NCBI RefSeq assembly: GCF_900114655.1
Contig: NZ_FOTT01000014.1
Coordinates: forward strand, 1 to 64,000
Origin: Candidatus Frackibacter sp. WG13
GTDB lineage: Bacteria; Bacillota; Halanaerobiia; Halobacteroidales; Acetohalobiaceae
Length of the DNA: 64,000 nt
Direction: 5' to 3'
Under the pieces are notes generated by a model. It searched no databases. It was given only the letters and a program-made list of their open reading frames with translations, and had not been told where the DNA came from. Position numbers and translations under genes: made by a program. Shown one piece after another: positions 52,827-61,719 of this stretch (positions are counted from its first letter, which is position 1; each line of letters begins with the position of its first letter).

Positions 52827-53786
52827 ATGGGAGCTATTTTAGGAATTGATACTAGCAATTATACAACCTCTGTAGCTATTATGAATGAAAAAGGTAACTT
52901 AATAGCTGAAGCGCGTAAATTACTTCCGGTTGAAGAAGGTGAGCGAGGTTTACGTCAATCAGAGGCTGTTTTTAAACATATAGAACATTTCCCACAGGTA
53001 ATCAAAGAATTAGAATTTGGTGGCTTTAAAGAAGAGGATTTAATTAAAGTGGTAGTGAGTACTCGACCGCGTAGTGATATTGATTCTTATATGCCTGTTT
53101 TTAGGGTAGGAGAGAGTCATGCGAAGAGTATTGCTGAATTATGGCAAGTTCCTATCCAAGAAGTATCACACCAAGAGGGACATTTAATGGCTGGGTTGTG
53201 GTCAGCCAGTGGACCAAAAAGCAGAAAGTTTCTAGCAGTTCATATTTCAGGAGGTACTACGGAAATATTAATAGTAAGTAGAGATGATAATACCTTCAAA
53301 GTTGATAAATTAGGGGCAGCGGTTGATTTACATGCAGGACAATTTGTTGATAGAGTAGGGGTTGCTTTAGGGCTTAATTTTCCAGCTGGACCTGATTTAG
53401 AAAAATTAGCTCAAAGAGGAGAAGAAGGAGCAATAATTATACCTTCGTCAGTAGATGGGTATAATATTAGTTTTTCTGGACCTAATTCAGCAGCAATGCG
53501 TGCTATTGAAAATAATAAAAAGCCAGCGGATATTGCTTTAGCGGTACAAAGCTGTATTGCTAAGGCATTAGAAAAGGTGTTAAGGCGAAGCTTAAAAGAG
53601 CAAGAGATTAATGATATCTTAATTGTGGGGGGAGTGGCAGCTAATAATTATTTAAGAATGAGGTTAAAGAAGCGGCTAGAGCATCCAGCTGTTGGTGCTA
53701 AACTATTCTTTGCTGACCCTAAATTTAGTAGTGATAATGCTATAGGAGTTGCTGCATTAGGATTAAGTAGTGATATTATATTTTAA
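52827..53786 (+). CDS. Kae1/TsaD-like paralogue
   Basis: About 319 aa. ASKHA-type fold with GIDTSNYTTSVAIM at the start, the metal-binding HQEGH motif (in EVSHQEGHLMAGLW), HISGGTTEILIV and GGVAANNYLR. TsaD proper uses HNEGH and is usually about 335 aa; this shorter form is the paralogue found beside nusB in Clostridia. It may act in tRNA threonylcarbamoyl modification or elsewhere; unproven. ATG 52827 is preferred to GTG 52821, which overlaps the GGAGGCGG site. Confidence 0.82.
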   Translation: MGAILGIDTSNYTTSVAIMNEKGNLIAEARKLLPVEEGERGLRQSEAVFKHIEHFPQVIKELEFGGFKEEDLIKVVVSTRPRSDIDSYMPVFRVGESHAKSIAELWQVPIQEVSHQEGHLMAGLWSASGPKSRKFLAVHISGGTTEILIVSRDDNTFKVDKLGAAVDLHAGQFVDRVGVALGLNFPAGPDLEKLAQRGEEGAIIIPSSVDGYNISFSGPNSAAMRAIENNKKPADIALAVQSCIAKALEKVLRRSLKEQEINDILIVGGVAANNYLRMRLKKRLEHPAVGAKLFFADPKFSSDNAIGVAALGLSSDIIF

Positions 53787-53982
53787 GCTTTGTATATTTT
53801 TAGGCTTTTGTAAGATAGGAGAATTTTCTAAAAATTATTAAAATGAAAAGGTATTTTTCTATGGGTTGGAGAATAAGTAATATAGTGAGGCCTTTTACTT
53901 TAAATACAATTAAAGTAATATTTAACCACGAAATTAATATAGGTCTTACTAATAAAATACTTATTTGGAGGGATTTTTTAAT

Positions 53983-54864
53983 ATGTCGGTTGCAGCTGAA
54001 GGATCTACAAATGAAACTTTGATTTTAGATGGTAGTGCAAAGTCCAAAGAGATTCAAGAGGAGATTAAGGTAGAAGTAGAGAAATTAAAAGAAGAGGAAG
54101 GTGTTGTTCCAGGTTTATCTATTCTTTTTGTTGGTGATAATCCAGCTTCGGCATCTTACGTAAGACATCAGCAGCGGATTTGTGAAAAAGTAGGCTTTAA
54201 TTCAAATGTAGTTAATTTACCAGAGGATATTTCTGAAGAAGAATTATTAGCAGAATTAGATAAGTTAAATAATGATGATTCGGTTAATGGCATTCTAATT
54301 CAGTTACCTTTACCAGACCAGATTGATGATGATAAGGTAATTAGAGCGATTAATCCAGACAAGGATATTGATGCTTTTCATCCATATAATATTGGTGAAT
54401 TAGTTATTGATGGAGATGCTTATGTGCCTTGTACTCCGTATGGAGTTATAGAGCTTTTTGATAGATATGATATTGATGTTAAAGGTAAAGATGTAACAGT
54501 TGTTGGACATAGTAATATCGTAGGTAAACCGATGGCACTCTTATTATTAAACAGAAATGCTACAGTATCTGTTTGTCATATTGATACTAAAGATACTGCT
54601 AGTTATACTAAAGAATCTGATATCGTTATCGTTGCGGCAGGGGTACCTAACTTAATTACAGCAGATATGGTTAAAGAAGGTGCAATTGTTATTGATATCG
54701 GTATTAATGAAGTAGACGGCAAGATTGTTGGCGATGTTGACTTTGAAAATGTGAAAGAGAAAGCAAGTGCAATTACTCCAGTTCCTGGTGGAGCAGGTCC
54801 GATGACTATTGCAAAGTTATTACAGGGCACGCTTGAATCTTGTAAGAGAATGTTAAATGAGTAA
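53983..54864 (+). CDS. folD: Methylenetetrahydrofolate dehydrogenase / cyclohydrolase
   Basis: About 293 aa. GNPASASYVRHQQRICEKVG-like substrate site (here GDNPASASYVRHQQ), ILIQLPLPDQID, VVGHSNIVGKPMALLLL, and TPVPGGAGPMTIAKLL are FolD signatures. It interconverts methylene- and formyl-THF using NADP, which also ties in with glycine and threonine metabolism. ATG 53983 has TTGGAGGG before it; TTG 53965 is in frame. A 9-bp palindromic stem (53895-53918) of unknown use lies in the 196-bp gap before it. Confidence 0.95.
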   Translation: MSVAAEGSTNETLILDGSAKSKEIQEEIKVEVEKLKEEEGVVPGLSILFVGDNPASASYVRHQQRICEKVGFNSNVVNLPEDISEEELLAELDKLNNDDSVNGILIQLPLPDQIDDDKVIRAINPDKDIDAFHPYNIGELVIDGDAYVPCTPYGVIELFDRYDIDVKGKDVTVVGHSNIVGKPMALLLLNRNATVSVCHIDTKDTASYTKESDIVIVAAGVPNLITADMVKEGAIVIDIGINEVDGKIVGDVDFENVKEKASAITPVPGGAGPMTIAKLLQGTLESCKRMLNE

Positions 54865-54907
54865 TTAATGAAGGTTATTAAATAAAAAGGAGTTGCTCAA
54901 CTATCCT

Positions 54908-56131
54908 ATGCAGCAAAAGGTAATAACAGTAACTGAATTAACAAAATATATTAAAGATAAGTTAGAGAATGATGAATTACTTAGCAACCTATTGATTGCT
55001 GGTGAGATATCTAATTTTCATCATCATGGTTCCGGGCATATGTATTTTACACTCAAAGATAAAAAGACACAGATTAATAGTGTTATGTTTAAGAGTGCCA
55101 ATCAACGTCTACAGTTTGAACCAGAAGATGGAATGAAGATATTAGCAACCGGTTATGTAAGTTTATATGAACCACGAGGGCAGTATCAGTTATATGTGCA
55201 GAGCTTACAGCCTGATGGCATTGGGGCTTTGCACATTGCTTTTGAACAGTTAAAAGAACGTTTACAAAAGGAAGGGCTTTTTGAGGAGGAGCATAAGCAG
55301 GAGTTACCAAAGCTTCCACAAAAGATCGGAGTCATTACCTCTCCTACAGGTGCTGCTGTTCGTGATATTCTATCAGTTATTAAGAGACGATTCTCTGGAG
55401 TCTCAATTTTGATTGCTCCAGCTACGGTACAAGGTGAAAGAGCAGTTCCTACTTTAGTAGACGCTTTAGAGCGTTTAAATGCTCGGGAGGATATAGATGT
55501 CATAATTATTGGTCGCGGTGGAGGTTCTTTAGAAGATCTGTGGGCTTTTAATGAGGAGGAACTAGCACGAGCAATCTTTAACTCTAATACTCCTGTTATA
55601 TCGGCTGTAGGTCACGAAACTGATTATACTATTTCTGATTTTGTGGCCGATTTGAGAGCACCGACTCCATCGGCAGCAGCAGAATTAGTAATTTCTAATC
55701 AGGAAGAATTAGCAAGATATTTGAATCGATTAAATAATAATTTAAAACAAAGCATGAAGCAGAAGTTGAAAAATTTACGTAATAAAGTGAATAATTTAAC
55801 TCAAAGACGTGTATTGCTAGAGCCAAAGCGTCAATTGCAGGATTCACAACAGAGAGTAGATGAACTAGAGGCGAGATTAATCAATAAGATACAGAGTCGT
55901 TTAGATTACTTACAAGAGAAATTTCAGACTCAAGCTGGAAAGTTAGATAGTATGTCTCCTTTGAAAGTATTAAGGAGGGGTTATAGCTATTGTCAAAAAG
56001 TTGGTCAAGACCAAGGAATAACTTCTGTAAACGAAGTAGATCCTGGTGAAGAGTTAGAGATGGTTTTAAGTGATGGTAAAATTAAATCTCGAGTACTAAG
56101 TATAGATAACGAACAGGTTGTGAAGAAATAA
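54908..56131 (+). CDS. xseA: Exodeoxyribonuclease VII large subunit
   Basis: About 407 aa. The N-terminal OB domain (VTELTKYIKDKLENDELLSNLLIAGEISNF) is followed by the nuclease core with GVITSPTGAAVRDI, IIIGRGGGSLEDLWAFNEE and VGHETDYTISDFVADLRAPTPSAA, and a coiled coil. Start uncertain: ATG 54908 is 15 bases from AAAAGGAG, while TTG 54893 abuts it. xseB is not next; a riboswitch-symporter cassette lies between. Confidence 0.93.
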   Translation: MQQKVITVTELTKYIKDKLENDELLSNLLIAGEISNFHHHGSGHMYFTLKDKKTQINSVMFKSANQRLQFEPEDGMKILATGYVSLYEPRGQYQLYVQSLQPDGIGALHIAFEQLKERLQKEGLFEEEHKQELPKLPQKIGVITSPTGAAVRDILSVIKRRFSGVSILIAPATVQGERAVPTLVDALERLNAREDIDVIIIGRGGGSLEDLWAFNEEELARAIFNSNTPVISAVGHETDYTISDFVADLRAPTPSAAAELVISNQEELARYLNRLNNNLKQSMKQKLKNLRNKVNNLTQRRVLLEPKRQLQDSQQRVDELEARLINKIQSRLDYLQEKFQTQAGKLDSMSPLKVLRRGYSYCQKVGQDQGITSVNEVDPGEELEMVLSDGKIKSRVLSIDNEQVVKK

Positions 56132-56145
56132 CTTTATTTTTTTAC

Positions 56146-56174
56146 TTGTTAAAATAACTGACTTATGTTATTAT
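56146..56174 (+). promoter_or_regulatory. Probable promoter of the glycine riboswitch transcript
   Basis: TTGTTA (56146-56151), 17-bp spacer, TATTAT (56169-56174). Transcription would start about 30 nt before the first aptamer. Confidence 0.5.
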
Positions 56175-56213
56175 TGATATATGTAAAATAAATAATTTGT
56201 TATTATCCGAATG

Positions 56214-56408
56214 ATTATTGCAGGAGAAAAGCTTATGCTTTACCGAAGAGGCAAAAAATTAAGATATTACCAGACTTGATTTTGAAACTTTCAGGTTAAA
56301 AACTGTAATATGACGGACCTCTGGAGAGACTCAAACCAATTTTGAGCACCGAAGGAGTAACTAGATTTATATCTAGGTAATCTCTCAGGTAAAAGGACAG
56401 AAGGTAGA
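56214..56408 (+). ncRNA. Tandem glycine riboswitch
   Basis: Two glycine aptamers in series. Aptamer 1 (about 56216-56310) is closed by TATTGCAG/CTGTAATA and has the core GGAGA ... ACCGAAGAGGCAA ... TTTCAGGT. Aptamer 2 (about 56316-56405) has CTCTGGAGAGA ... CACCGAAGGAGTAA ... AATCTCTCAGGT AAAAGGACAGA, an almost textbook gcvT motif. The linker is short (TGACGG). A terminator hairpin follows at 56443, so regulation is probably by transcription. Confidence 0.92.
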
Positions 56409-56442
56409 TGGTAGAGGTATTCATCTATTTTTAGGCTTTCAG

Positions 56443-56477
56443 AGGTTTAGGTTAATTTTAACCTGAACCTTTTTTCT
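56443..56477 (+). terminator. Expression-platform terminator of the glycine riboswitch
   Basis: AGGTT-T-AGGTTAA (56443-56455) pairs with TTAACCT-G-AACCT (56458-56470), followed by TTTTTCT. The gap 56478-56629 then runs to the symporter with no further gene. Confidence 0.8.
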
Positions 56478-56629
56478 ATTTTAAGAGAAGGGAGTGGATA
56501 ATTTTAATAATTAGATTGAAATTTAAAGTGAGATGAGTATAGAGAAGAAGAGAGAAATAGCAACTTATAGGCAATGATGATTATAATAATAATTACTAAG
56601 ATAATTAAGTATAACTAGGAGGTAGAGTA

Positions 56630-57985
56630 ATGGAGCAGATAGAAAGTTTACTTGGACAATTAAGTGGGATAGTTTGGGGACCTATCTTAATTGCCTTATT
56701 AGTAGGAACAGGTATTTGGGTTACTTTTAGAGTTAAATGGTTACAGATAAGTAAATTAGGAGAAGCTATTGCTATTATTATGGGTAAATATGATGACCCC
56801 GAGGATGAAGGAGAGGTAAATCACTTCCAGGCTTTAAGTGCAGCCTTATCAGCAACGATTGGTACCGGTAATATTGCTGGAGTAGGTACAGCAATTGCTG
56901 TTGGAGGACCAGGAGCTGTATTTTGGATGTGGGTTACTGCACTTTTTGGTATGGCGACTAAATATGCTAGTTGTTTATTAGCTCAAGAATATAGAGTTGT
57001 TCATGAAGATGGGTCTGTTAGTGGGGGACCTATGTATTACTTAGAGAAAGGTTTAGGTCAAAAATGGTTAGCGACAGCATTTGCTATTTTTGCTGCTTTA
57101 GCGTCATTTGGGATCGGTAATATGGTACAAGCTAATTCGGTTGCTGAACCTCTACAGGCTTCTTTTGGAGTGCCGAAAGGAGTTACAGGGGTCTTATTAG
57201 CGATATTAGTGGGAATGGTGATTGTTGGTGGTATTAAAAGAATCGGTAAAGTAGCTAGTAAGATTGTACCTTTTATGGCGGTTGTTTATGTTTTAGGTGC
57301 TTTAGGTGTATTATTAGCCAATGCATCAGAGATTCCAGCTGCTTTAGCTTTTATTTTCAAGCAAGCATTTAATCCAACTGCTGCAGTTGGAGGTTTTGCC
57401 GGAGCTGCTGTTCTACAGACTTTAAGAATGGGAGTAGCACGAGGAGTCTTCTCTAACGAAGCAGGTTTAGGTAGTGCACCAATGGCACACGCGGCTGCTA
57501 AGACAAAAGAGCCGGTACGAGAAGGTCTAGTGGCTATGTTAGGGCCAATGATTGATACATTGATTGTCTGTACTATGACCGCGCTAGTAATTGTAGTTAC
57601 TGGAGCTTGGGAAACAGGACAGACTGGTGCTGAATTAACAGCAACTGCATTTAACAAAGGTTTACCAGGACCAGGAGGCTGGATCGTTTCATTTGGAATT
57701 ATATTCTTTGCCTTTTCAACAGCTATAAGTTGGTCTTATTATGGTGACCGTTGTGTAGGTTATCTCTTTGGTCAAAAAGCAATAAATATCTACCGTTGGA
57801 TCTATATCTTAGCATTACCAGTTGGAGCAACTGTTAAGTTATCCTTAGTGTGGGCTATAGCTGACGTGGCTAACGGATTAATGGCCTTCCCTAACTTAAT
57901 CGGTATTTTAGGTTTATCAGGAGTAGTAGTTAAGATGACAAAAGATTATTTTCAGCGGAATAAAGGCATTACCCAGGAAATTTAA
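56630..57985 (+). CDS. Sodium:alanine/glycine symporter (AGCS family)
   Basis: 451 aa, about ten to twelve membrane helices. FQALSAALSATIGTGNIAGVGTAIAVGGPGA, FSNEAGLGSAPMAHAAAKTKEPVREGL and FAFSTAISWSYYGDRCVGYLFG are conserved AGCS blocks. It takes up alanine or glycine with Na+, suiting a salty habitat. Control by the riboswitch above makes glycine the likely substrate or signal. AGGAGGTAG precedes ATG 56630. Confidence 0.95.
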   Translation: MEQIESLLGQLSGIVWGPILIALLVGTGIWVTFRVKWLQISKLGEAIAIIMGKYDDPEDEGEVNHFQALSAALSATIGTGNIAGVGTAIAVGGPGAVFWMWVTALFGMATKYASCLLAQEYRVVHEDGSVSGGPMYYLEKGLGQKWLATAFAIFAALASFGIGNMVQANSVAEPLQASFGVPKGVTGVLLAILVGMVIVGGIKRIGKVASKIVPFMAVVYVLGALGVLLANASEIPAALAFIFKQAFNPTAAVGGFAGAAVLQTLRMGVARGVFSNEAGLGSAPMAHAAAKTKEPVREGLVAMLGPMIDTLIVCTMTALVIVVTGAWETGQTGAELTATAFNKGLPGPGGWIVSFGIIFFAFSTAISWSYYGDRCVGYLFGQKAINIYRWIYILALPVGATVKLSLVWAIADVANGLMAFPNLIGILGLSGVVVKMTKDYFQRNKGITQEI

Positions 57986-58001
57986 CTTAAAACTTATTTA
58001 G

Positions 58002-58032
58002 CCCTCTATTTATAGAGGGTTTTTCTTTTTTC
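58002..58032 (+). terminator. Symporter terminator
   Basis: CCCTC (58002-58006) with GAGGG (58015-58019), then TTTTTCTTTTTT. It closes the riboswitch-symporter unit before xseB. Confidence 0.8.
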
Positions 58033-58189
58033 ATAATATTTACTAAAAAAACACTTATTCCTAATTTGAGTTAGGGTATACTATGACTAAGCTAATAAAA
58101 TCAGTATTTTGCAGGTAATACACGTTTAATGTAGAAATAAATTAAGTGGTATGGATATTAACGTTAAATAGTAAGAAGGAGTTGTATTT

Positions 58190-58435
58190 ATGTCTAAAGA
58201 GGAAAGTTCATTTGAAGAAGCTTTAGAGGAATTAGAAGGAATCGTTAATAAACTAGAGACTGGTGAGTTAAGTTTAGAAGACTCTTTAACAGAGTTTGAA
58301 AAAGGAGTTAAGCTTTCTAAATTCTGTTCTCAGCGTTTAGAGCAGGCAGAACAGAGGGTAGAGATGATTATTGAGAATGAAGCAGGTGACTTAGAAGTAC
58401 AACCTTATAATTTGGAGCAGAAAGGGGCAGAATAA
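58190..58435 (+). CDS. xseB: Exodeoxyribonuclease VII small subunit
   Basis: 81 aa. SFEEALEELEGIVNKLETGELSLEDSLTEFEKG is the conserved XseB start, followed by LSKFCSQRLEQAEQRVE. It binds XseA; the pair degrades single-stranded DNA. It is separated from xseA by 2.06 kb and has its own upstream region (58033-58189). The stop overlaps the ispA ATG by one base. Confidence 0.95.
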   Translation: MSKEESSFEEALEELEGIVNKLETGELSLEDSLTEFEKGVKLSKFCSQRLEQAEQRVEMIIENEAGDLEVQPYNLEQKGAE

Positions 58436-59322
58436 TGGATATCACAGATTTTCTTGTAACTAAAGCGGAAATGGTCAACCAAGCTTTAGTTAATTATTTG
58501 CCATCTAAAGATGCAAAGCCTAAAACATTAAATGAAGCAATGCATTATAGTGTATTAGCTGGTGGAAAGCGGTTAAGACCTATTTTAACGTTAACGGTAG
58601 CTAATTCATTATTTAATATAGAAGAAAAGAAAGTACTACCAGCAGCTGTAGCTATTGAATTCGTACATAATTATTCCCTTATCCATGATGATCTGCCTTG
58701 TATGGATGATGATGACTATCGACGAGGGAGGTTAACAAATCATAAGGTATTTGGGGATGCAATTGCTGTTTTAGCAGGTGATGCCTTACTAACTTATGCC
58801 TTTGATCTTTTAACAGAATTAGAAGAAGATTTTACTCCTAGTCAAGTAATTCAGGTAATTAATGAAGTTTCACAAGGTGCAGGTTATCAAGGGATGGTAG
58901 GTGGACAAGTTGCTGATATTATTGCTGAAGGAAAAGAGATAGGGACGAAAGATTTAGAATATATTCATAATCATAAAACTGGTGCTTTATTAAAGGCATC
59001 AGTAAGATCGGGAGCAATCTTAGGTGGGGCTAGTGGTAAAGAGTTGACTGCTCTAACAACTTATGCAACGAATATAGGGTTAAGCTTTCAAATCGTTGAT
59101 GATATCTTAGATGTGGTTGGTGATGAGGAGAAATTAGGAAAAGATATAGGTAGTGATATAGGAAGAGATAAAGCTACTTTTCCTAGTTTATATGGCTTAG
59201 AGAGATCAAAGAAATTGGCTAAAGAGAATATTAATGAAGCTAAAGAAGTGCTTCAAATTTTTGGTGATAAGGCTAAACCTTTATTTGAACTGGCTGATTA
59301 TATTATTGCACGTGATTATTAA
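58435..59322 (+). CDS. ispA: Farnesyl diphosphate synthase (geranyltranstransferase)
   Basis: 295 aa. First Asp-rich motif DDLPCMDDDDYRRG and second DDILDVVGDEEKLGK with GGKRLRP upstream mark a trans-prenyl synthase of FPP type. It makes C15 diphosphate from IPP and DMAPP supplied by the DXP route (dxs is three genes on). ATGs overlap with xseB. Confidence 0.94.
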   Translation: MDITDFLVTKAEMVNQALVNYLPSKDAKPKTLNEAMHYSVLAGGKRLRPILTLTVANSLFNIEEKKVLPAAVAIEFVHNYSLIHDDLPCMDDDDYRRGRLTNHKVFGDAIAVLAGDALLTYAFDLLTELEEDFTPSQVIQVINEVSQGAGYQGMVGGQVADIIAEGKEIGTKDLEYIHNHKTGALLKASVRSGAILGGASGKELTALTTYATNIGLSFQIVDDILDVVGDEEKLGKDIGSDIGRDKATFPSLYGLERSKKLAKENINEAKEVLQIFGDKAKPLFELADYIIARDY

Positions 59323-59345
59323 TCTATAATTTAGGATGGTTTGGT

Positions 59346-59789
59346 ATGACTTTACACGATATTATTGAAAATCAGGTTTTAAAGATAGGAATTAGTTCAT
59401 GGTTAATTGCTCAGCTATTGAAGGTTTTTTTAAATTATATATTTGAAGATAAGTTTGAAGTAGAGAGGTTTGTTGGTTCTGGAGGGATGCCGAGTTCTCA
59501 TACTTCTTTTATAATGGCTCTGTCAACAGCTATTGGTCTAAAAGAAGGTTGGAATTCTAGTCTTTATGCTCTTTCATTAGGTATGGCATTTATTGTTATG
59601 TATGATGCTACCGGCGTGCGTAGAGCAACAGGAAAGCAGGCTAAATTACTTAATGAATTAGTAGACCAAATCTTTCATCATGGTGAATTGAAACAAGACA
59701 AGTTAAGAGAATTAGTAGGTCATACCCCATTTGAGGTAATTGTTGGTGCGCTATTGGGGATTATAGTTGCGGTATGGATGTTTCATTAA
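59346..59789 (+). CDS. Divergent PAP2 (DUF212, YuiD-like) membrane protein
   Basis: 147 aa with four or so helices. GSGGMPSSHTSFIMALSTAIG carries the SxxxH phosphatase-like motif, followed by MAFIVMYDATGVRRATGKQA and LVGHTPFEVIVGALLGI, all typical of DUF212. It may act on lipid phosphates, perhaps prenyl diphosphates, given its ispA and dxs neighbours, but this is not established. Confidence 0.88.
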   Translation: MTLHDIIENQVLKIGISSWLIAQLLKVFLNYIFEDKFEVERFVGSGGMPSSHTSFIMALSTAIGLKEGWNSSLYALSLGMAFIVMYDATGVRRATGKQAKLLNELVDQIFHHGELKQDKLRELVGHTPFEVIVGALLGIIVAVWMFH

Positions 59790-59833
59790 TAATTCTTTAA
59801 TTATTAAAAAAGTTGAGAAGGTGATACTTGATT

Positions 59834-61705
59834 ATGACAAAATATTTACGAAAGATTACTTCGCCACAAGACTTACAAGGTCTTTCTTTAGAAGAATTAG
59901 AAGAATTAGCTGAAGAAATTAGAAAGAAGATTATAGTTACTTTATCTAAAACTGGAGGACATCTAGCTTCTAGCTTAGGAGTAGTAGAGTTAACCATAGC
60001 TTTGCATACTGTCTTTGATAGTCCTTCTGATAAAATAATTTGGGATGTTGGGCATCAAGCATATGCCCATAAATTAATTACTGGTCGTTATAATGCGTTT
60101 TCTTCTTTACGGCAGTACCAAGGTTTAAGTGGATTTCCTAAAAGAAGTGAAAGCAAACATGATATTTTAGATACAGGCCATAGTAGTACTTCTATCTCTG
60201 CTGCTGTAGGGATGGCTTGTGCTCGTGATCTCAAAGGTGAAAATAACTCGGTTACTGCTGTAATTGGTGATGGAGCTTTAACCGGAGGAATGGCATTTGA
60301 AGCTCTTAATCATGCTGGACATCTTGGAAAGGATTTAGTAGTAGTTTTAAATGACAATGAAATGTCGATTGCAGAAAATGTGGGAGCAGTTTCAAACTAT
60401 TTGACTAAATTAAGAACTGAACCGATGGTGCATCGCATCAAAGGAGATATTGAGTATTTATTAAATAAGATTCCTGCTATTGGAGGCAAGATGTTAAAGA
60501 CGGTTGAAAGAGTAAAAGACGGCTTAAAGTATCTAGTGGTTTCCGGAGTCTTATTTGAAGAATTTGGTTTTACCTATTTAGGACCAATAGATGGACATAA
60601 TTTAGAGGAAGTTCAGAAAAATTTAGAATATGCTAAAAAAATAAAAGGACCGGTTATGGTACATACTATTACCACTAAAGGGAAAGGCTACCCACCAGCA
60701 GAGAAGGAGCCAGAAAATTTCCATGGAACTAGTCCTTTCGATATTAAGACAGGAGAGAGTAAGAGGGAGCGAAAGATTCCAACTTATACTCAAATCTTTA
60801 GTGATACTTTAATACGATTGGCTAGTAAAGATAATGAAATTGTAGGTATCACAGCCGCTATGCCTAGTGGAACCGGATTAGATAAGTTTAATGCTCAATT
60901 TCCAGATCGATTTTATGATGTAGGTATTGCTGAACAGCATGCAGTAACATTTGGAACCGGCTTGGCTTTAAACGGGGCTAAACCAGTCATAACACTCTAT
61001 TCTACATTTTTACAGCGAGCGTATGACCAAGTAGTTCATGATGTAGCTTTGCAAGAGGCACCGGTTACTTTGGCTATAGATAGAGCGGGATTAGTAGGAA
61101 GAGATGGTGAAACACATCAAGGAGTCTTTGACTATTCATATTTGCGACATATACCAAATCTAACTATCATGGCTCCTAAGGATGAAAATGAATTACAGCA
61201 TATGCTAAAGACGGCTATTAATCATCCGGGACCAGCTTCGTTACGTTATTCACGTGGGTCTGGTGTTGGAGTTGAATTAGATACAGAATTGAAGGAACTA
61301 GAGATTGGTAAAGCAGAAGTTTTAAAAGAAGGATCAGATATAGTGATCTTTGCTATTGGTTCAATGGTAGTGCCGGCTTTAGAGGCAAGTAAAAGGCTAG
61401 CGAAAAGAGGAATAGAAGCGACTGTAGTTAATAGTAGGTTTGTAAAGCCATTAGATGAAGAATTGATTTTAAAATTAAGTAAAGAATGTGGACAAATATT
61501 AACTGTAGAGGAACAGGTCTTACAGGGTGGCTTTGGTAGTGCTATTTTAGAGTTATTAGCAGATAATGGCTTGCACGATATACAAGTGAATAGAATGGGA
61601 ATACCTGATGAGTTTGTGCAACAGGGAGAGCAGAAACTTTTATTAGATAAGTATGACCTAAATAAGAATGGAATTATGAATAGAGTAACTGAGTTAGTAG
61701 GATGA
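59834..61705 (+). CDS. dxs: 1-deoxy-D-xylulose-5-phosphate synthase
   Basis: About 623 aa. The thiamine diphosphate site has GDGALTGGMAFEALNHAG and NDNEMSI, while DRAGLVGRDGETHQGVFD and the GIAEQHAVTFGTGLAL block are in the second domain. It joins pyruvate and glyceraldehyde 3-phosphate to start the MEP isoprenoid route. Start either ATG 59834 or TTG 59828, both just after AGAAGGTG. Confidence 0.96.
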   Translation: MTKYLRKITSPQDLQGLSLEELEELAEEIRKKIIVTLSKTGGHLASSLGVVELTIALHTVFDSPSDKIIWDVGHQAYAHKLITGRYNAFSSLRQYQGLSGFPKRSESKHDILDTGHSSTSISAAVGMACARDLKGENNSVTAVIGDGALTGGMAFEALNHAGHLGKDLVVVLNDNEMSIAENVGAVSNYLTKLRTEPMVHRIKGDIEYLLNKIPAIGGKMLKTVERVKDGLKYLVVSGVLFEEFGFTYLGPIDGHNLEEVQKNLEYAKKIKGPVMVHTITTKGKGYPPAEKEPENFHGTSPFDIKTGESKRERKIPTYTQIFSDTLIRLASKDNEIVGITAAMPSGTGLDKFNAQFPDRFYDVGIAEQHAVTFGTGLALNGAKPVITLYSTFLQRAYDQVVHDVALQEAPVTLAIDRAGLVGRDGETHQGVFDYSYLRHIPNLTIMAPKDENELQHMLKTAINHPGPASLRYSRGSGVGVELDTELKELEIGKAEVLKEGSDIVIFAIGSMVVPALEASKRLAKRGIEATVVNSRFVKPLDEELILKLSKECGQILTVEEQVLQGGFGSAILELLADNGLHDIQVNRMGIPDEFVQQGEQKLLLDKYDLNKNGIMNRVTELVG

Positions 61706-61719
61706 GGAGCTGACTAATA

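Noticed and set aside
53895-53918. Palindrome TTACTTTAA-N6-TTAAAGTAA before folD
   Set aside because: AT-rich 9-bp stem without a T tract or a known operator match; not enough to call a regulatory site.
57286-57657. Reverse-strand frame inside the AGCS symporter gene
   Set aside because: Antisense shadow; A/P/T-rich translation with no family resemblance or ribosome site.
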